From Deltaproteobacteria bacterium HGW-Deltaproteobacteria-13 (GTDB taxonomy: Bacteria > Desulfobacterota > Syntrophia > Syntrophales > Smithellaceae), in assembly GCA_002840555.1 (NCBI GenBank), contig PHBJ01000018.1, positions 1 through 43,676 of the forward strand: 43,676 nucleotides of DNA, in the 5' to 3' direction. How positions within the stretch are numbered: position 1 is the stretch's first letter; each line of letters begins with the position of its first letter. The notes under the pieces were generated by a model. It was not told where the DNA came from, ran no database searches, and saw nothing but the letters and a program-made list of their open reading frames with translations. This document shows, in pieces, positions 34,530-43,381 of this stretch. Made by a program: the position numbers and the translations under genes.

Positions 34530-35939
34530 ATGCGAAATGTTTATGTAGTTGCGGCTCATACGATCAAGTTTGGCAAGTATCTGGAAAAAACGATTTCCGA
34601 TTTATCTGCGATGACGGTTCTTCCGTGTCTGAAAGAAGCGGGCTTGGACAAGAAAGATATTCAGGCCCTGTGGTTTTCTAATTCCGCATGGGGAGAATAT
34701 AAAAGGCAAGTCTGCATCCGCGGCCAGGTGGCTCTCCGTCCTTTGGGGATCGACACCATCCCGATCACCAACCTGGAAAACGCCTGCGCCGGCGGGTCCA
34801 CCGCCTTTCATCATGCCTGGATGGGCGTGGCCAGCGGGATGTACGATGTCACTATGGCTCTGGGTGCGGAAAAGATATACGACCAAAACCAGTCCCTCGT
34901 GTTTTCCGGATTTCTTACCGGGTTGGATGTGGGGAATTTCGGGAAAACTCTGGAAACATTGGGCGATGTCGCCTTAAGCAATGACGAAAAGAAGGCCATG
35001 GCGTCTCATATAGAGAAATACAGGGGGTTGGCGAAGAAAGGATCAGGCAGTAAGAAAAAAAAGTCCCTCCGGGATAAATTCATGGCGCAGCGGGACGCCT
35101 TGGTTATCGCTGTCAGGATCGGGGAGACCATGGGGTATGACATGCTGAAAAAACTGCGGAAGTTAGGCAGCGGCGACCATTCACCCTTCATGGATGTTTA
35201 CGGCTACGAGGCTCGCCAGCACATGAAAAGGTTCGGCAGCACTATCGAACAGCTGGCTTTGATTGCCTCCAAGAATCATTTTCACTCTTCCCTGAATCCC
35301 AATGCCCAGTATCAATTCTTAGTATCACCTGAAGAAGTGCTGGCGGACCGTCTGGTCACCTGGCCGCTGACCCGTTCCATGTGCGCCCCCATTGGCGATG
35401 GCGCCGCCTCGGCGATTCTCTGCGATGAAGCGACAGTAAGGCGTCTGGGCTTGACTGCTCAAGCCGTTAAGGTAAGGGCTTCAATCCTTGGCTCCGGCAT
35501 GGCCAGAAATCGCGACGGAATCGACATCGGCGAGCGCTTGAGCCGCTTGGCCTACGAGAAGGCAGGTGTGGGACCCGCCGAGATCGGTTTTGCCGAAGTG
35601 CATGACGCCACCGCTTACGGAGAACTTCATCAGTGCGAGTCCCTGGGGTTCTGCCGTTTGGGTGAAGGAGGAAGATATGCTGAAAGCGGGGCGACCAAAC
35701 TGGGAGGCAAGCAGCCCGTCAATCCCAGCGGCGGTCTGGAATCGCGCGGTCATCCCATCGGAGCATCCGGCCTTTCCCAAATTCACGAATTGGTGACTCA
35801 ATTAAGGGGGGCCGCCGGGACAAGGCAGGTCGCCGGGGCAAAGATCGCACTGGCGGAAAACGGCGGCGGCGCTCTGGGAGTGGAAGAGGCCGCCATGTGT
35901 ATCCATATTCTGGAAGCACCCTCATTGACGGTTTCGTAA
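34530..35939 (+). CDS. Thiolase-family protein (SCP-x/sterol-carrier type)
   Basis: This 469-residue thiolase-fold enzyme should cleave or form a carbon-carbon bond next to a CoA thioester. The nucleophile is Cys86 in NACAGGSTA, His358 lies in EVHDATAYGE and His408 in GHPIGASG. The usual second catalytic Cys of CxGGG is replaced by Asn in ENGGGALG, as in SCP2-type thiolases. A Lys-rich insertion (about 168-182, KKGSGSKKKKSLRDK) is unusual and may be surface-exposed. GGAG stands seven bases before the ATG. It begins the second half of the cluster and is followed by a CoA ligase, so it probably performs the terminal thiolytic step. The acyl substrate is unknown. Confidence 0.78.
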   Translation: MRNVYVVAAHTIKFGKYLEKTISDLSAMTVLPCLKEAGLDKKDIQALWFSNSAWGEYKRQVCIRGQVALRPLGIDTIPITNLENACAGGSTAFHHAWMGVASGMYDVTMALGAEKIYDQNQSLVFSGFLTGLDVGNFGKTLETLGDVALSNDEKKAMASHIEKYRGLAKKGSGSKKKKSLRDKFMAQRDALVIAVRIGETMGYDMLKKLRKLGSGDHSPFMDVYGYEARQHMKRFGSTIEQLALIASKNHFHSSLNPNAQYQFLVSPEEVLADRLVTWPLTRSMCAPIGDGAASAILCDEATVRRLGLTAQAVKVRASILGSGMARNRDGIDIGERLSRLAYEKAGVGPAEIGFAEVHDATAYGELHQCESLGFCRLGEGGRYAESGATKLGGKQPVNPSGGLESRGHPIGASGLSQIHELVTQLRGAAGTRQVAGAKIALAENGGGALGVEEAAMCIHILEAPSLTVS

Positions 35940-36086
35940 AGAGTCCGGATGCTGCGGATGCTTCATCCTTCGTCGTTACGACGCAGGTTAAGAGTATGAA
36001 GCACTTCTCATAATTTGCGCACTTCGCCTGTTAAGTTTTTTACAAAGCCGTTTAACTTAGAAGATCAGAGTGTAAGGAGAAATAGT

Positions 36087-37787
36087 TTGAACAGAAATTT
36101 AAGAAAATTGGATTTGGGGAAAAATATTTTAAAATCTGTCTGTTTGTTTTCCGCAAATGAAATCGTAAGAGGAACCTTCCTGAAAAATATACGCGGCGTT
36201 CCCAGGACGGAAATTATCGAAGAGATGTCCTGGGGGGAACTGCTGGAAGAGAAAGCGGCCCGCTATACGGATAAGGTTTTTCTCATGTTTGAGGATCAAA
36301 CCTTTACCTATCGCCAAATGAACGAAAATGCCAACCGGATAGCCCATTACTTTTTGTCAAAAGGCGCAGGGCAGGGCAAAGGGGTGGCGATCCTGATGGA
36401 CAATTCACCACGGTTTCTGGACATATTCATCGGCATCCAGAAGATCGGCATGTACGCTGTTCCCGTCAATACATCTTTGAAGGGAGATAGTCTTCTTTAT
36501 ATTCTCAACCATTGCGACGCTGAATATCTGGTCATCGATGAAACCCATCTGGAAACTTTGAGCAAGATTTCCGATCGTCTGGAAAAAATAAAAACAATTA
36601 TAGTCAATCCCTCCTTGTCCCTGCAGAAGAAATACCCTAAGAACGGCCATGTTCTTGATGAAGCATATAAGGAATCGTCTTTGAATCCGAAGATGGGCTA
36701 TCGCAAAGATGATATCTGCTTTATCACCTATACCTCAGGAACAACAGGTCTTCCCAAAGGCGTCGTTTACCGCTACCGTAAATCATCGGTGAAACTGCTT
36801 TCTTTAGTGGCCGTCATGCTCTTCAAGAAAAGCGACATACTTTATACAGGGATGCCTCTTTTCCACGGCAATGCCCTTTTCGTAACGGTGACAAGCGCTC
36901 TGCATGTAGGCGCCCAGGTTGTTCTGGTAAGAAAATTTTCAGCCAGCCGTTTCTGGGAGGATATAAGAAAGTATAATGCCACTGTTTTCAACACCATCGG
37001 CGCCATGATTCCTATCCTGATGAAGCAGCCGGAAAAGAATACCGACCGCGAGCATAATGTCCGTTTCATCATCTCGGCGGCCTGTCCCGCCGATCTCTGG
37101 GAGAAGTTCGAGAAGCGTTTCGGGGTGACCATCTATGAAACCTACGGAGCCGTTGACGGGGGCGGCAAGACGATTCTGAATCTGGGCACTGCTCCGGTTG
37201 GTTCCATCGGCAAACCGCCCATGAAGGTCAAGTACCGGCTTGTTGATCCCAATATGAATGATGTTCCCGAAGGTATGCCGGGCGAACTGGTTTTCCCCGT
37301 TTCCAAAAAGAAAAGCACCTCCTCCGTTGAATACTACAAAAACGAAAAAGCCTCGGCGGAAAAAATGAACGGAGGCTATATCTTCACCGGTGATTTGATC
37401 AGACGCGACGCCAAGGGATATCTCTACTTTATCGGTAGAAATACCGAGTCGATGCGCATTAAAGGTGAAAACGTTTCGGCGTTCGAGGTGGAACAGGCGA
37501 TCCAGAAACATCCGGATGTTCTGGAGGCCGCCGTCTACGCCGTTCCTTCGGAATTGGCGGAGGACGATATCATGGCTTCCATAACTCTGGTAGAGGGCCG
37601 AACACTGAAAGAAACCGATTTGATCGAATACCTGAAAGAGAATCTCCCCAAATTTGCCGTTCCCAGGTATGTGAAGATTGTTACTGATTTGCCCAAGACC
37701 GAAACCCACCGTGTTAAGAAAAAAGAGCTGGAAGTTTTGAAGGTGGTATCCGGAACCTGGGATGAGAGTAAACTGGTCTATTTATAG
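36087..37787 (+). CDS. AMP-forming acyl-CoA ligase (FadD/CaiC/FATP-like)
   Basis: This 566-residue ANL-superfamily ligase activates a carboxylic acid through an acyl-adenylate to its CoA ester. It shows the P-loop YTSGTTGLPKGVV, the KFSASRFWEDIRKYNATVFN segment typical of CaiC and FATP-like enzymes, YETYGAVDGG, and YIFTGDLIRRDAKGYLYFIGR with the hinge. The catalytic Lys motif comes near the end (PKTETHRVKKKEL). The TTG start at 36087 was chosen because AAGGAG lies seven bases upstream. A longer frame from 36015 has no binding site. It probably supplies the CoA-activated substrate for the cluster. The 147-base gap before it contains two short dyads but no clear promoter. Confidence 0.88.
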   Translation: MNRNLRKLDLGKNILKSVCLFSANEIVRGTFLKNIRGVPRTEIIEEMSWGELLEEKAARYTDKVFLMFEDQTFTYRQMNENANRIAHYFLSKGAGQGKGVAILMDNSPRFLDIFIGIQKIGMYAVPVNTSLKGDSLLYILNHCDAEYLVIDETHLETLSKISDRLEKIKTIIVNPSLSLQKKYPKNGHVLDEAYKESSLNPKMGYRKDDICFITYTSGTTGLPKGVVYRYRKSSVKLLSLVAVMLFKKSDILYTGMPLFHGNALFVTVTSALHVGAQVVLVRKFSASRFWEDIRKYNATVFNTIGAMIPILMKQPEKNTDREHNVRFIISAACPADLWEKFEKRFGVTIYETYGAVDGGGKTILNLGTAPVGSIGKPPMKVKYRLVDPNMNDVPEGMPGELVFPVSKKKSTSSVEYYKNEKASAEKMNGGYIFTGDLIRRDAKGYLYFIGRNTESMRIKGENVSAFEVEQAIQKHPDVLEAAVYAVPSELAEDDIMASITLVEGRTLKETDLIEYLKENLPKFAVPRYVKIVTDLPKTETHRVKKKELEVLKVVSGTWDESKLVYL

Positions 37788-37824
37788 ACAGCTCGGAAAT
37801 ATCAAAATTTGGAGGTTTAGCGTT

Positions 37825-38241
37825 ATGAAAAAAGTCAGTAACGATCTGTGGCGGGAGATGTTCTTTCTGGGTTCACTCTGGAACATCGGAATCGGTCTTA
37901 TCGGTCTTTGCTTTTATGATTTGGCCATTACCATGCTCTTCGGGGCCCATGCGGTAACGGACAATCTCCTGGCCTTGATCTTTTTCAGGTTCTTCATGAT
38001 TGCCGTGATCCTCTTCGGTGTCGGCTACTATGTTGTCTCACGCAATCTTTCAGCCAACCGGGCCGTTATCTGGCTGGGGCTTACAGCCAAATTGATCATT
38101 TTCTTTACCTTCGTCTATTACTATGCCCTGGGGCAAGCCACTTGGTTCTCTGTCTTCGGCTGCTCAGGAGACTTCGTCTTCTCCATCTTATTCATCCTTT
38201 TCCTCTATCAGACGAAAGGCGGAGTTTACCAAACGTTCTAA
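37825..38241 (+). CDS. Small four-helix membrane protein
   Basis: This 138-residue protein has four predicted membrane helices (about 14-36, 45-68, 80-102 and 108-130) with short loops. The aromatic-rich character (FYDLAITMLFG, FFTFVYYYALG) is seen in small uncharacterised inner-membrane proteins. I do not recognise a catalytic motif. A GGAGG nine bases before the ATG at 37825 fixes the start; a longer frame from 37762 overlaps the ligase and lacks a binding site. Its place inside the cluster suggests a role in transport or membrane anchoring of the pathway, which is inference only. Confidence 0.65.
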   Translation: MKKVSNDLWREMFFLGSLWNIGIGLIGLCFYDLAITMLFGAHAVTDNLLALIFFRFFMIAVILFGVGYYVVSRNLSANRAVIWLGLTAKLIIFFTFVYYYALGQATWFSVFGCSGDFVFSILFILFLYQTKGGVYQTF

Positions 38242-38268
38242 ACAATAACTAAGATGAAGAGGTATGCT

Positions 38269-39018
38269 ATGGCAAAAAAAACGACAAATAATCTTTCACC
38301 TCTCTACACCTATCAGGAGGGCATGGAATGGAACCCCGTGGAAAAAGTGATCATGGAGCGTCGCAGTATCCGGAACTTTAAGAAAGAGCCGGTTGGCGAC
38401 AACCTGATCAGAAGGATTCTTGAGGCCGGAAGATTCGCTCCTACTGCGGGGAATGCCCAACCCTGGAAGTTCATCGTCATCAAGGATCAGGCACTGATCG
38501 CCGAAATGGAGAAAGCGACGGTTACGCTGAGTAAATTTCTCATGTGGTTCGTAGATTATAACCGCAACGCTTTCCGGCGTATCTTTCTTGCTCCCTATAC
38601 AAAATTTTTGACACGTTTGATGCCCAACAAACTCCATCCCATCCCTTTTAATCTTCTCCAGCAGATAGCGGCGGAAAAGGCGGCCGCATACCACAAGGCT
38701 CCCGTCATGATCTTGCTTTTGATCGATAAGCGGGGCATAGGCGATCCGGCTCTGGATGCCGGTATCTGCGGTCAAAACATGGTTTTGGCCGCTCACAGTC
38801 TGGGATTGGGAAGCTGCTGGATCGGAATGATCACGGTACTGATGATGAATCCCTTCTGGCGGAGAAAATTAGGTGTCATGTCTCCCTATGAACTCACCGA
38901 TTGCATTGTTTTAGGGTGGCCCAAGGGCGACTACGACGGTGAGGTGGAAAGAGAAGTGCAGTTGGTCGAATGGATCGATGCCGACGGAGTAAAGAGAATC
39001 GAAAGGCTGGGGGTGTAA
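38269..39018 (+). CDS. Nitroreductase-family flavoprotein
   Basis: The 249-residue FMN-binding oxidoreductase shows RRSIRNFKKEPV near 31-42, FAPTAGNAQPWKF near 56-68, and the LAAHSLGLGSCWIGMI segment that closes the FMN site. An insertion of about 40 residues around 85-125 (MWFVDYNRNAFRRIFLAPYT) is larger than in classical nitroreductases. The family includes nitro, ene, quinone and flavin reductases. Followed directly by a ferredoxin gene, it is more likely a redox partner or ene-reductase of the pathway than a nitro-compound enzyme. The ATG at 38269 is preferred because AAGAGG lies six bases upstream. An ATG at 38254 has none. Confidence 0.82.
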   Translation: MAKKTTNNLSPLYTYQEGMEWNPVEKVIMERRSIRNFKKEPVGDNLIRRILEAGRFAPTAGNAQPWKFIVIKDQALIAEMEKATVTLSKFLMWFVDYNRNAFRRIFLAPYTKFLTRLMPNKLHPIPFNLLQQIAAEKAAAYHKAPVMILLLIDKRGIGDPALDAGICGQNMVLAAHSLGLGSCWIGMITVLMMNPFWRRKLGVMSPYELTDCIVLGWPKGDYDGEVEREVQLVEWIDADGVKRIERLGV

Positions 39019-39019
39019 C

Positions 39020-39370
39020 ATGTTGAATCTATCATTAGGCAAGAAAGGAAAGATTCCCGATTATTTTAAAGAGAGTCAAATGACCTACGGCATTGTTACC
39101 TTTGATTCCAAGGTATGCACTGGCTGCGGCATCTGCGTCTCCATCTGTCCGGCCCGAGGGTTGAGGCTTACCGACAGGAAGGACGATTCCGGCAAGAAGA
39201 TACCCTTATTAATTGAAACCGCACCGGGGATATCGCTGTGCATGGCCTGCGGGGACTGCTCCGCCGCCTGTCAGGAAGGGGCTATCAGAATAAAACGGGG
39301 ATTCAATGCAGGGTTCTTTTTCCGAAAACTGTCTCAGAAATCGGACCTAACCCTGCCGAAGAAATATTAA
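39020..39370 (+). CDS. Ferredoxin with two [4Fe-4S] clusters
   Basis: This 116-residue protein carries two classical cluster motifs: Cys33-x2-Cys36-x2-Cys39-x3-Cys43 (CTGCGICVSICP) and Cys74-x2-Cys77-x2-Cys80-x3-Cys84 (CMACGDCSAACQ). They are separated by a 30-residue insertion. The N-terminal 20 and C-terminal 30 residues are basic extensions. It is the natural electron donor for the ATP-driven activator pair. A 2[4Fe-4S] ferredoxin gene is also present in known benzoyl-CoA reductase clusters. It starts just after the nitroreductase stop. Confidence 0.9.
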   Translation: MLNLSLGKKGKIPDYFKESQMTYGIVTFDSKVCTGCGICVSICPARGLRLTDRKDDSGKKIPLLIETAPGISLCMACGDCSAACQEGAIRIKRGFNAGFFFRKLSQKSDLTLPKKY

Positions 39371-39392
39371 TGATGAAAAAAGGAGAAAGTCA

Positions 39393-40784
39393 TTGAAGAC
39401 TAACCCAAAGCCATTAGAATATTTGAAGTGGAGCGCCAATTTCCTGAAGTTGGGATATTACATCACGGCCCTTCCACGTTTTAGTTACTGGGGAATGAAG
39501 CTCGTCCGGCCTCTCTATGTCAAAGGAGAAAACTTCCTCAATCGCAAACTGCGCTGGTCACTCCTTACATTGGGCGCGGGTATCCTGCCTCCGGAAGAGA
39601 TAAAGGCCTTTCGTTACGCTGTAAAGGTCTTCTCCGATAATATGAATAACGCCATGAATGCCGATAAAATTGGCAAGCCAGTCGTCTGGGTGGAATGGAT
39701 TCTCTCCAACGAAATTGTGGGAGCCTTTGACGCCTTACCCTTCAACCCGGAAACGCTCAACGTATTTGGCAACATGTCCGGGCAGGATATTCCCCCGCAG
39801 CTTATAGAAGAAGCGGAAAGCAGAGGTTTTGCGCCCGAGTACTGTTCCGCCATTAAGCTCACGGCGGGCGCCTATATGCTGGGACAAACCCCGCAACCCA
39901 CGGCGATCATAGCCGGATCACATCCCTGTGACACCAACGTTTCCGGTTATCAGGGTATTTCACGTCTCACGGGCGCTCCGGTATTCTACTTTGACGCCCC
40001 TTACTGGCGAAATGATGATTCTTTCAATTATTATGAAAAGAACATGTGGGATCTGGTCGCGTTCCTGGAAAAAAGTCTCCACCAGAAAATTAACTGGGAC
40101 AAGCTCCGCGAGATCGTGGACAATGAAAACAAGTTCAATTTCTATCTGCACGAAATCTGCGAGATGATGCGGGCCACTCCTTGTCCCTCAACGATGATCT
40201 CGCCTCTGTTTGCCTGGGTGGTAAGAGAATTGGCCATCGGTGATCCCAATGGTACGGAAATGACCAGAATACTACATGGGGTTGTCAAGAATCGTTATGA
40301 AAAGGGCATTGGCGTCGTCAAAAAGGAAAATATCCGTGTCATATGGTGGAATCCGCCCATCGCCTTTTTCACCTATGTCTTCAAGTGGATGGAGGATGAG
40401 TTTGGGGCCGTTGTTGTGAAAGATTTCATCGGCGACGTTCAGGTGCCGCAGGTGGATACCTCCTCAGAAAAAACCATGATCCATGATCTGGCCAGGAACC
40501 ATCTCTTCCTGGCTATGGCCAGGCAGTGTCACGGGCCGGTGGAATTTATTACACAGGAGCTGGAGAAGGCCATCGACGAGTACTCGCCGGATTGTCTGAT
40601 CTTCGCGGGACATGCGGGCTGCAAACACGGCTGGGGCGTTATCGGCATCATAAAGGATCTATTGAAAAAGCGGGGACTGCCGTCGCTGTTTATGAACATG
40701 GATATCATGGACCAGAGGCACGCCACGGAGGATGACATCAAACGCTGGATAACGGAATTTTTTAGGAGCAACGGATTCGCATGA
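39393..40784 (+). CDS. 2-Hydroxyacyl-CoA dehydratase/benzoyl-CoA reductase family subunit (BcrB/HgdA-like)
   Basis: The 463-residue catalytic subunit of the HgdAB/BcrBC superfamily is expected to hold a [4Fe-4S] or double-cubane cluster. Candidate cluster cysteines are Cys151, Cys179 (GSHPCDTNVSGYQ) and Cys410 (GHAGCKHGWG). The C-terminal Rossmann-like part (SLFMNMDIMDQRH) fits the family. BcrB is about 435 residues. The N-terminal 60 residues are basic and aromatic and resemble a membrane-associating extension. The start is TTG at 39393, supported by AGGAG seven bases upstream. It overlaps the next gene by four bases (ATGA), as expected for obligate partners. The substrate class, dehydration versus ring reduction, cannot be told from sequence alone. 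Confidence 0.82.
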   Translation: MKTNPKPLEYLKWSANFLKLGYYITALPRFSYWGMKLVRPLYVKGENFLNRKLRWSLLTLGAGILPPEEIKAFRYAVKVFSDNMNNAMNADKIGKPVVWVEWILSNEIVGAFDALPFNPETLNVFGNMSGQDIPPQLIEEAESRGFAPEYCSAIKLTAGAYMLGQTPQPTAIIAGSHPCDTNVSGYQGISRLTGAPVFYFDAPYWRNDDSFNYYEKNMWDLVAFLEKSLHQKINWDKLREIVDNENKFNFYLHEICEMMRATPCPSTMISPLFAWVVRELAIGDPNGTEMTRILHGVVKNRYEKGIGVVKKENIRVIWWNPPIAFFTYVFKWMEDEFGAVVVKDFIGDVQVPQVDTSSEKTMIHDLARNHLFLAMARQCHGPVEFITQELEKAIDEYSPDCLIFAGHAGCKHGWGVIGIIKDLLKKRGLPSLFMNMDIMDQRHATEDDIKRWITEFFRSNGFA

Positions 40785-41968
40785 AAACTATACTAGACGA
40801 AACAAAAGAACTGGCATCTTCGACCTGCAACCGATATCTGGATGAGGCTAAAAAACAGGGCCGGGGCATTATCGGATATTTTTGTTCATATATGCCCGAA
40901 GAGATTATCCATGCCGCCGGATTTGTTCCTTACCGCATGCGGGCTGTGGAAAGCAAAGGGACAACCCGTGCGGACGCCTATTATTCTTCGATCAACTGTA
41001 CTTTTGTCAAACGCTGCTTCGACAAAGCTCTAAACGGCGACTTTGCTTTTCTGGATGGTGTGATCTTCGTCAATGGCTGTGATCATGCGCGTCGCATGTA
41101 TGATAACTGGCGTTATTCCAAGATTAATCCATCCTTCCTTTACATGTTTTTCGCGCCCCATGTGATACGGGAGGCCGCCTACGAATATTTCGTCATGGAG
41201 TGCGAGAAGCTTAAGAAGGCCATTGAAGAAAATTTTAATATTTCCATTACAGACAAGGCGCTCAAGGAGTCGATTCGCCTTTATAACGAGAAAAGGCGGC
41301 TTCTGGCGGAGATTTATTCCCTGAGGAAGAAGAAAGATGTTCCCATTAAAGCCAGCGAGCTTTTAGGTGTTATGCTGGCGATCACGGCGGTGCCTGTTGA
41401 AAAGGCCATAGAAATACTGTCGGACGTAAAGAAATTCCTTGATGGGCGCGTTGTTTCCGAGCCTGGGGACCTGCGGCTCTTTATTTCCGGAGGCTGTATC
41501 GAGGAAATGGATCATCTGGAACTCATTGAGAACTGCGGATCCGTGATCGTGGCCGACAATATTTGCATGGGAACCCGTCATTTTCTCGATGATGTCAAGG
41601 AGGGAGAATATCCTCTGAAGGCCATTGCCGACAGGTATTTAAGTCATCTCTCCTGTCCCCGGATAATGAATGACTTTGACCGGAGATTCGATTATTTGCT
41701 TAGCGTCAAGAATGAATATGGCATCGACGGCGCCATCATTGAAAAACTAAAGTTCTGTGATCTCTGGGGCGGGGAAATATACAACTACCGTGTAGAAGCG
41801 AAAAAGAAAAGTGTTCCCTTGCTGGCAATGGAGAGAGAACTCTACGGCGGCGGCGCCGGCCAGATTAAAACCAGAGTACAGGCTTTTTTGGAAAAGCTGA
41901 GAAACAAACAGGTTACGGATGAAGGTTTGGTTCAGGCGGCCGGATCGGATTATAAACCCAAAATATAA
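40781..41968 (+). CDS. 2-Hydroxyacyl-CoA dehydratase/benzoyl-CoA reductase family subunit (BcrC/HgdB-like)
   Basis: This 395-residue partner of the preceding subunit shows the family pattern PEEIIHAAGFVPYRMR (39-54), INCTFVKRCF (Cys73), VNGCDHARRMYDNW (Cys100) and KFCDLWGGEIYNYR (Cys326). It ends with LLAMERELYGGGAGQIKTRVQAFLE, typical of the substrate-binding C-terminus. BcrC is about 386 residues. Cys73, Cys100 and Cys326 are the likely Fe-S ligands. Together with the upstream subunit, the two activator ATPases and the ferredoxin, it completes the four-subunit-plus-ferredoxin set of class I benzoyl-CoA reductases, although the order is split by seven genes. Confidence 0.87.
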   Translation: MKTILDETKELASSTCNRYLDEAKKQGRGIIGYFCSYMPEEIIHAAGFVPYRMRAVESKGTTRADAYYSSINCTFVKRCFDKALNGDFAFLDGVIFVNGCDHARRMYDNWRYSKINPSFLYMFFAPHVIREAAYEYFVMECEKLKKAIEENFNISITDKALKESIRLYNEKRRLLAEIYSLRKKKDVPIKASELLGVMLAITAVPVEKAIEILSDVKKFLDGRVVSEPGDLRLFISGGCIEEMDHLELIENCGSVIVADNICMGTRHFLDDVKEGEYPLKAIADRYLSHLSCPRIMNDFDRRFDYLLSVKNEYGIDGAIIEKLKFCDLWGGEIYNYRVEAKKKSVPLLAMERELYGGGAGQIKTRVQAFLEKLRNKQVTDEGLVQAAGSDYKPKI

Positions 41969-42016
41969 CCCAATATTAAATATAGAAAAAGCGATAAAAC
42001 CGGGAGGATGGATAAT

Positions 42017-43381
42017 ATGAATAAAGCGGCAAACGATTACGAATACATCATCATCGGCACAGGGCCGGGAGGCGCTCCGGCGGCCAGGGAATTGGCGAAG
42101 GCCGGCAAAAAGGTTCTCATGGTTGAAAAAGGAGATTATCACAAGAAGTTTTTGGGACTTCCCTTTGGCATCAGATTGCTGGAACGTTATATGCTCTTTG
42201 CCAGATCCAGGGAAGGCGTGATCATCGAAAGAGGCATCACTGTCGGCGGTTCTTCGATGGTTTATCAATCGAACGTAATGGACCCGCCCGAAAAGCTGAT
42301 CAACAATATGGGAATTGATTTCAGACCTGAGGCCAAGGAACTGAAAAAAGAGATCGGCGTCGAAGTTCTTCCGGAAAAGTTTTACCGGAATAATAAGGGG
42401 CTCTACCGGATGCTGGAGGCGGCCGCAAAGATGGGAGTTCCTTTTCGGGAACAGGAGAAGTTTGTCCATGCCAATAAGTGCAAGCTGGGTTGTGACTGGT
42501 GTATGTTAGGCTGTCCGGAGAATGCCCGCTGGACGACAAGAGAGCATGTGGAAGAGGCAAAATCACACGGCGCCACGCTTATTTACAATTCTCCTGTCAA
42601 TAAAATTATTTTCAATGCCGGAAAATCAAAAGCAACAGGCATTCAGCTGAAAAACGGCACGGTTATCAATGGCGATAACATCATCCTTTCCGCCGGCGGT
42701 ATCGGCTCTCCCGCCATTTTGTTAAGATCGGGCGTGAAGCGTTTAGGTACACAGGATGTCGGAACAAGGTTTTTTATGGATCCCATGAACATCATGCTGG
42801 GTTACAGCAAAGATCCCGATGGCGGCTTGTGGGGTATTCAGACCTTTTCCCATGCAATTGAATCCATGGCCCAGAGTGAAGGGTTTATGATTGGCAACGC
42901 TTCCGCCTTTGGAACCTGGACGGTTTTGTCCTTCTTCCGCATGCAGACAGCCAAAGAAAATCTGCTAAAATTCCCCATCATGAAGAGGGGTATGGGATTA
43001 TTTCTGAAGCTTTCCGATGAAGCCCATGGACAAATCTTTCCCAACGAAAAAACGAGTAAGCCCTTTACCGCCGTTGACGAGAAAAAACTGAAAAAGGGAA
43101 CGGATATTATGCGGGAGATCATCATTAAAGCAGGCGGTGATCCTGCAACAATTTCCGTTCTGAAATGGGCGGGAGGTCATCCCGGAGGCACACTGGCCAT
43201 GGGGCAGGCGATCAACAAAGATTTCTCCACTGAGATAGCGAACCTTTATATCTGCGACGGCAGCAGCATGCCCGTATCACCTGGTGCGCCGCCGTCGCTC
43301 TCTATCTGTTCCATGTCGTTGCTTTTGGGTAAGATGCTGTTGAACAAGGTAAAGGCCCAGGACCGGTTTGTTCATAAATAA
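42017..43381 (+). CDS. GMC-family FAD oxidoreductase with a four-cysteine motif
   Basis: This 454-residue flavoprotein should oxidise an alcohol or reduce an enone. The FAD-binding GTGPGGAPAAREL (14-26) and GGSSMVYQ (78-84) are in the N-terminal half. The C-terminal GMC signature GGHPGGTLAMG with its active-site His, and the DGSSMPVSPGAPPSLSI segment, end the protein. Between them, Cys155-x3-Cys159-x2-Cys162-x3-Cys166-Pro (CKLGCDWCMLGCP) suggests a bound Fe-S cluster, found in only part of the family. The ATG at 42017 is preferred because GGGAGG lies nine bases upstream; the ATG at 42008 abuts it directly. It is the last gene of the cluster and probably an oxidation step. Confidence 0.82.
   Translation: MNKAANDYEYIIIGTGPGGAPAARELAKAGKKVLMVEKGDYHKKFLGLPFGIRLLERYMLFARSREGVIIERGITVGGSSMVYQSNVMDPPEKLINNMGIDFRPEAKELKKEIGVEVLPEKFYRNNKGLYRMLEAAAKMGVPFREQEKFVHANKCKLGCDWCMLGCPENARWTTREHVEEAKSHGATLIYNSPVNKIIFNAGKSKATGIQLKNGTVINGDNIILSAGGIGSPAILLRSGVKRLGTQDVGTRFFMDPMNIMLGYSKDPDGGLWGIQTFSHAIESMAQSEGFMIGNASAFGTWTVLSFFRMQTAKENLLKFPIMKRGMGLFLKLSDEAHGQIFPNEKTSKPFTAVDEKKLKKGTDIMREIIIKAGGDPATISVLKWAGGHPGGTLAMGQAINKDFSTEIANLYICDGSSMPVSPGAPPSLSICSMSLLLGKMLLNKVKAQDRFVHK

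Noticed and set aside
36939-37709. Minus-strand frame of 256 codons inside the acyl-CoA ligase gene
   Set aside because: It is antisense to conserved ligase motifs, with no start signal and no family resemblance.
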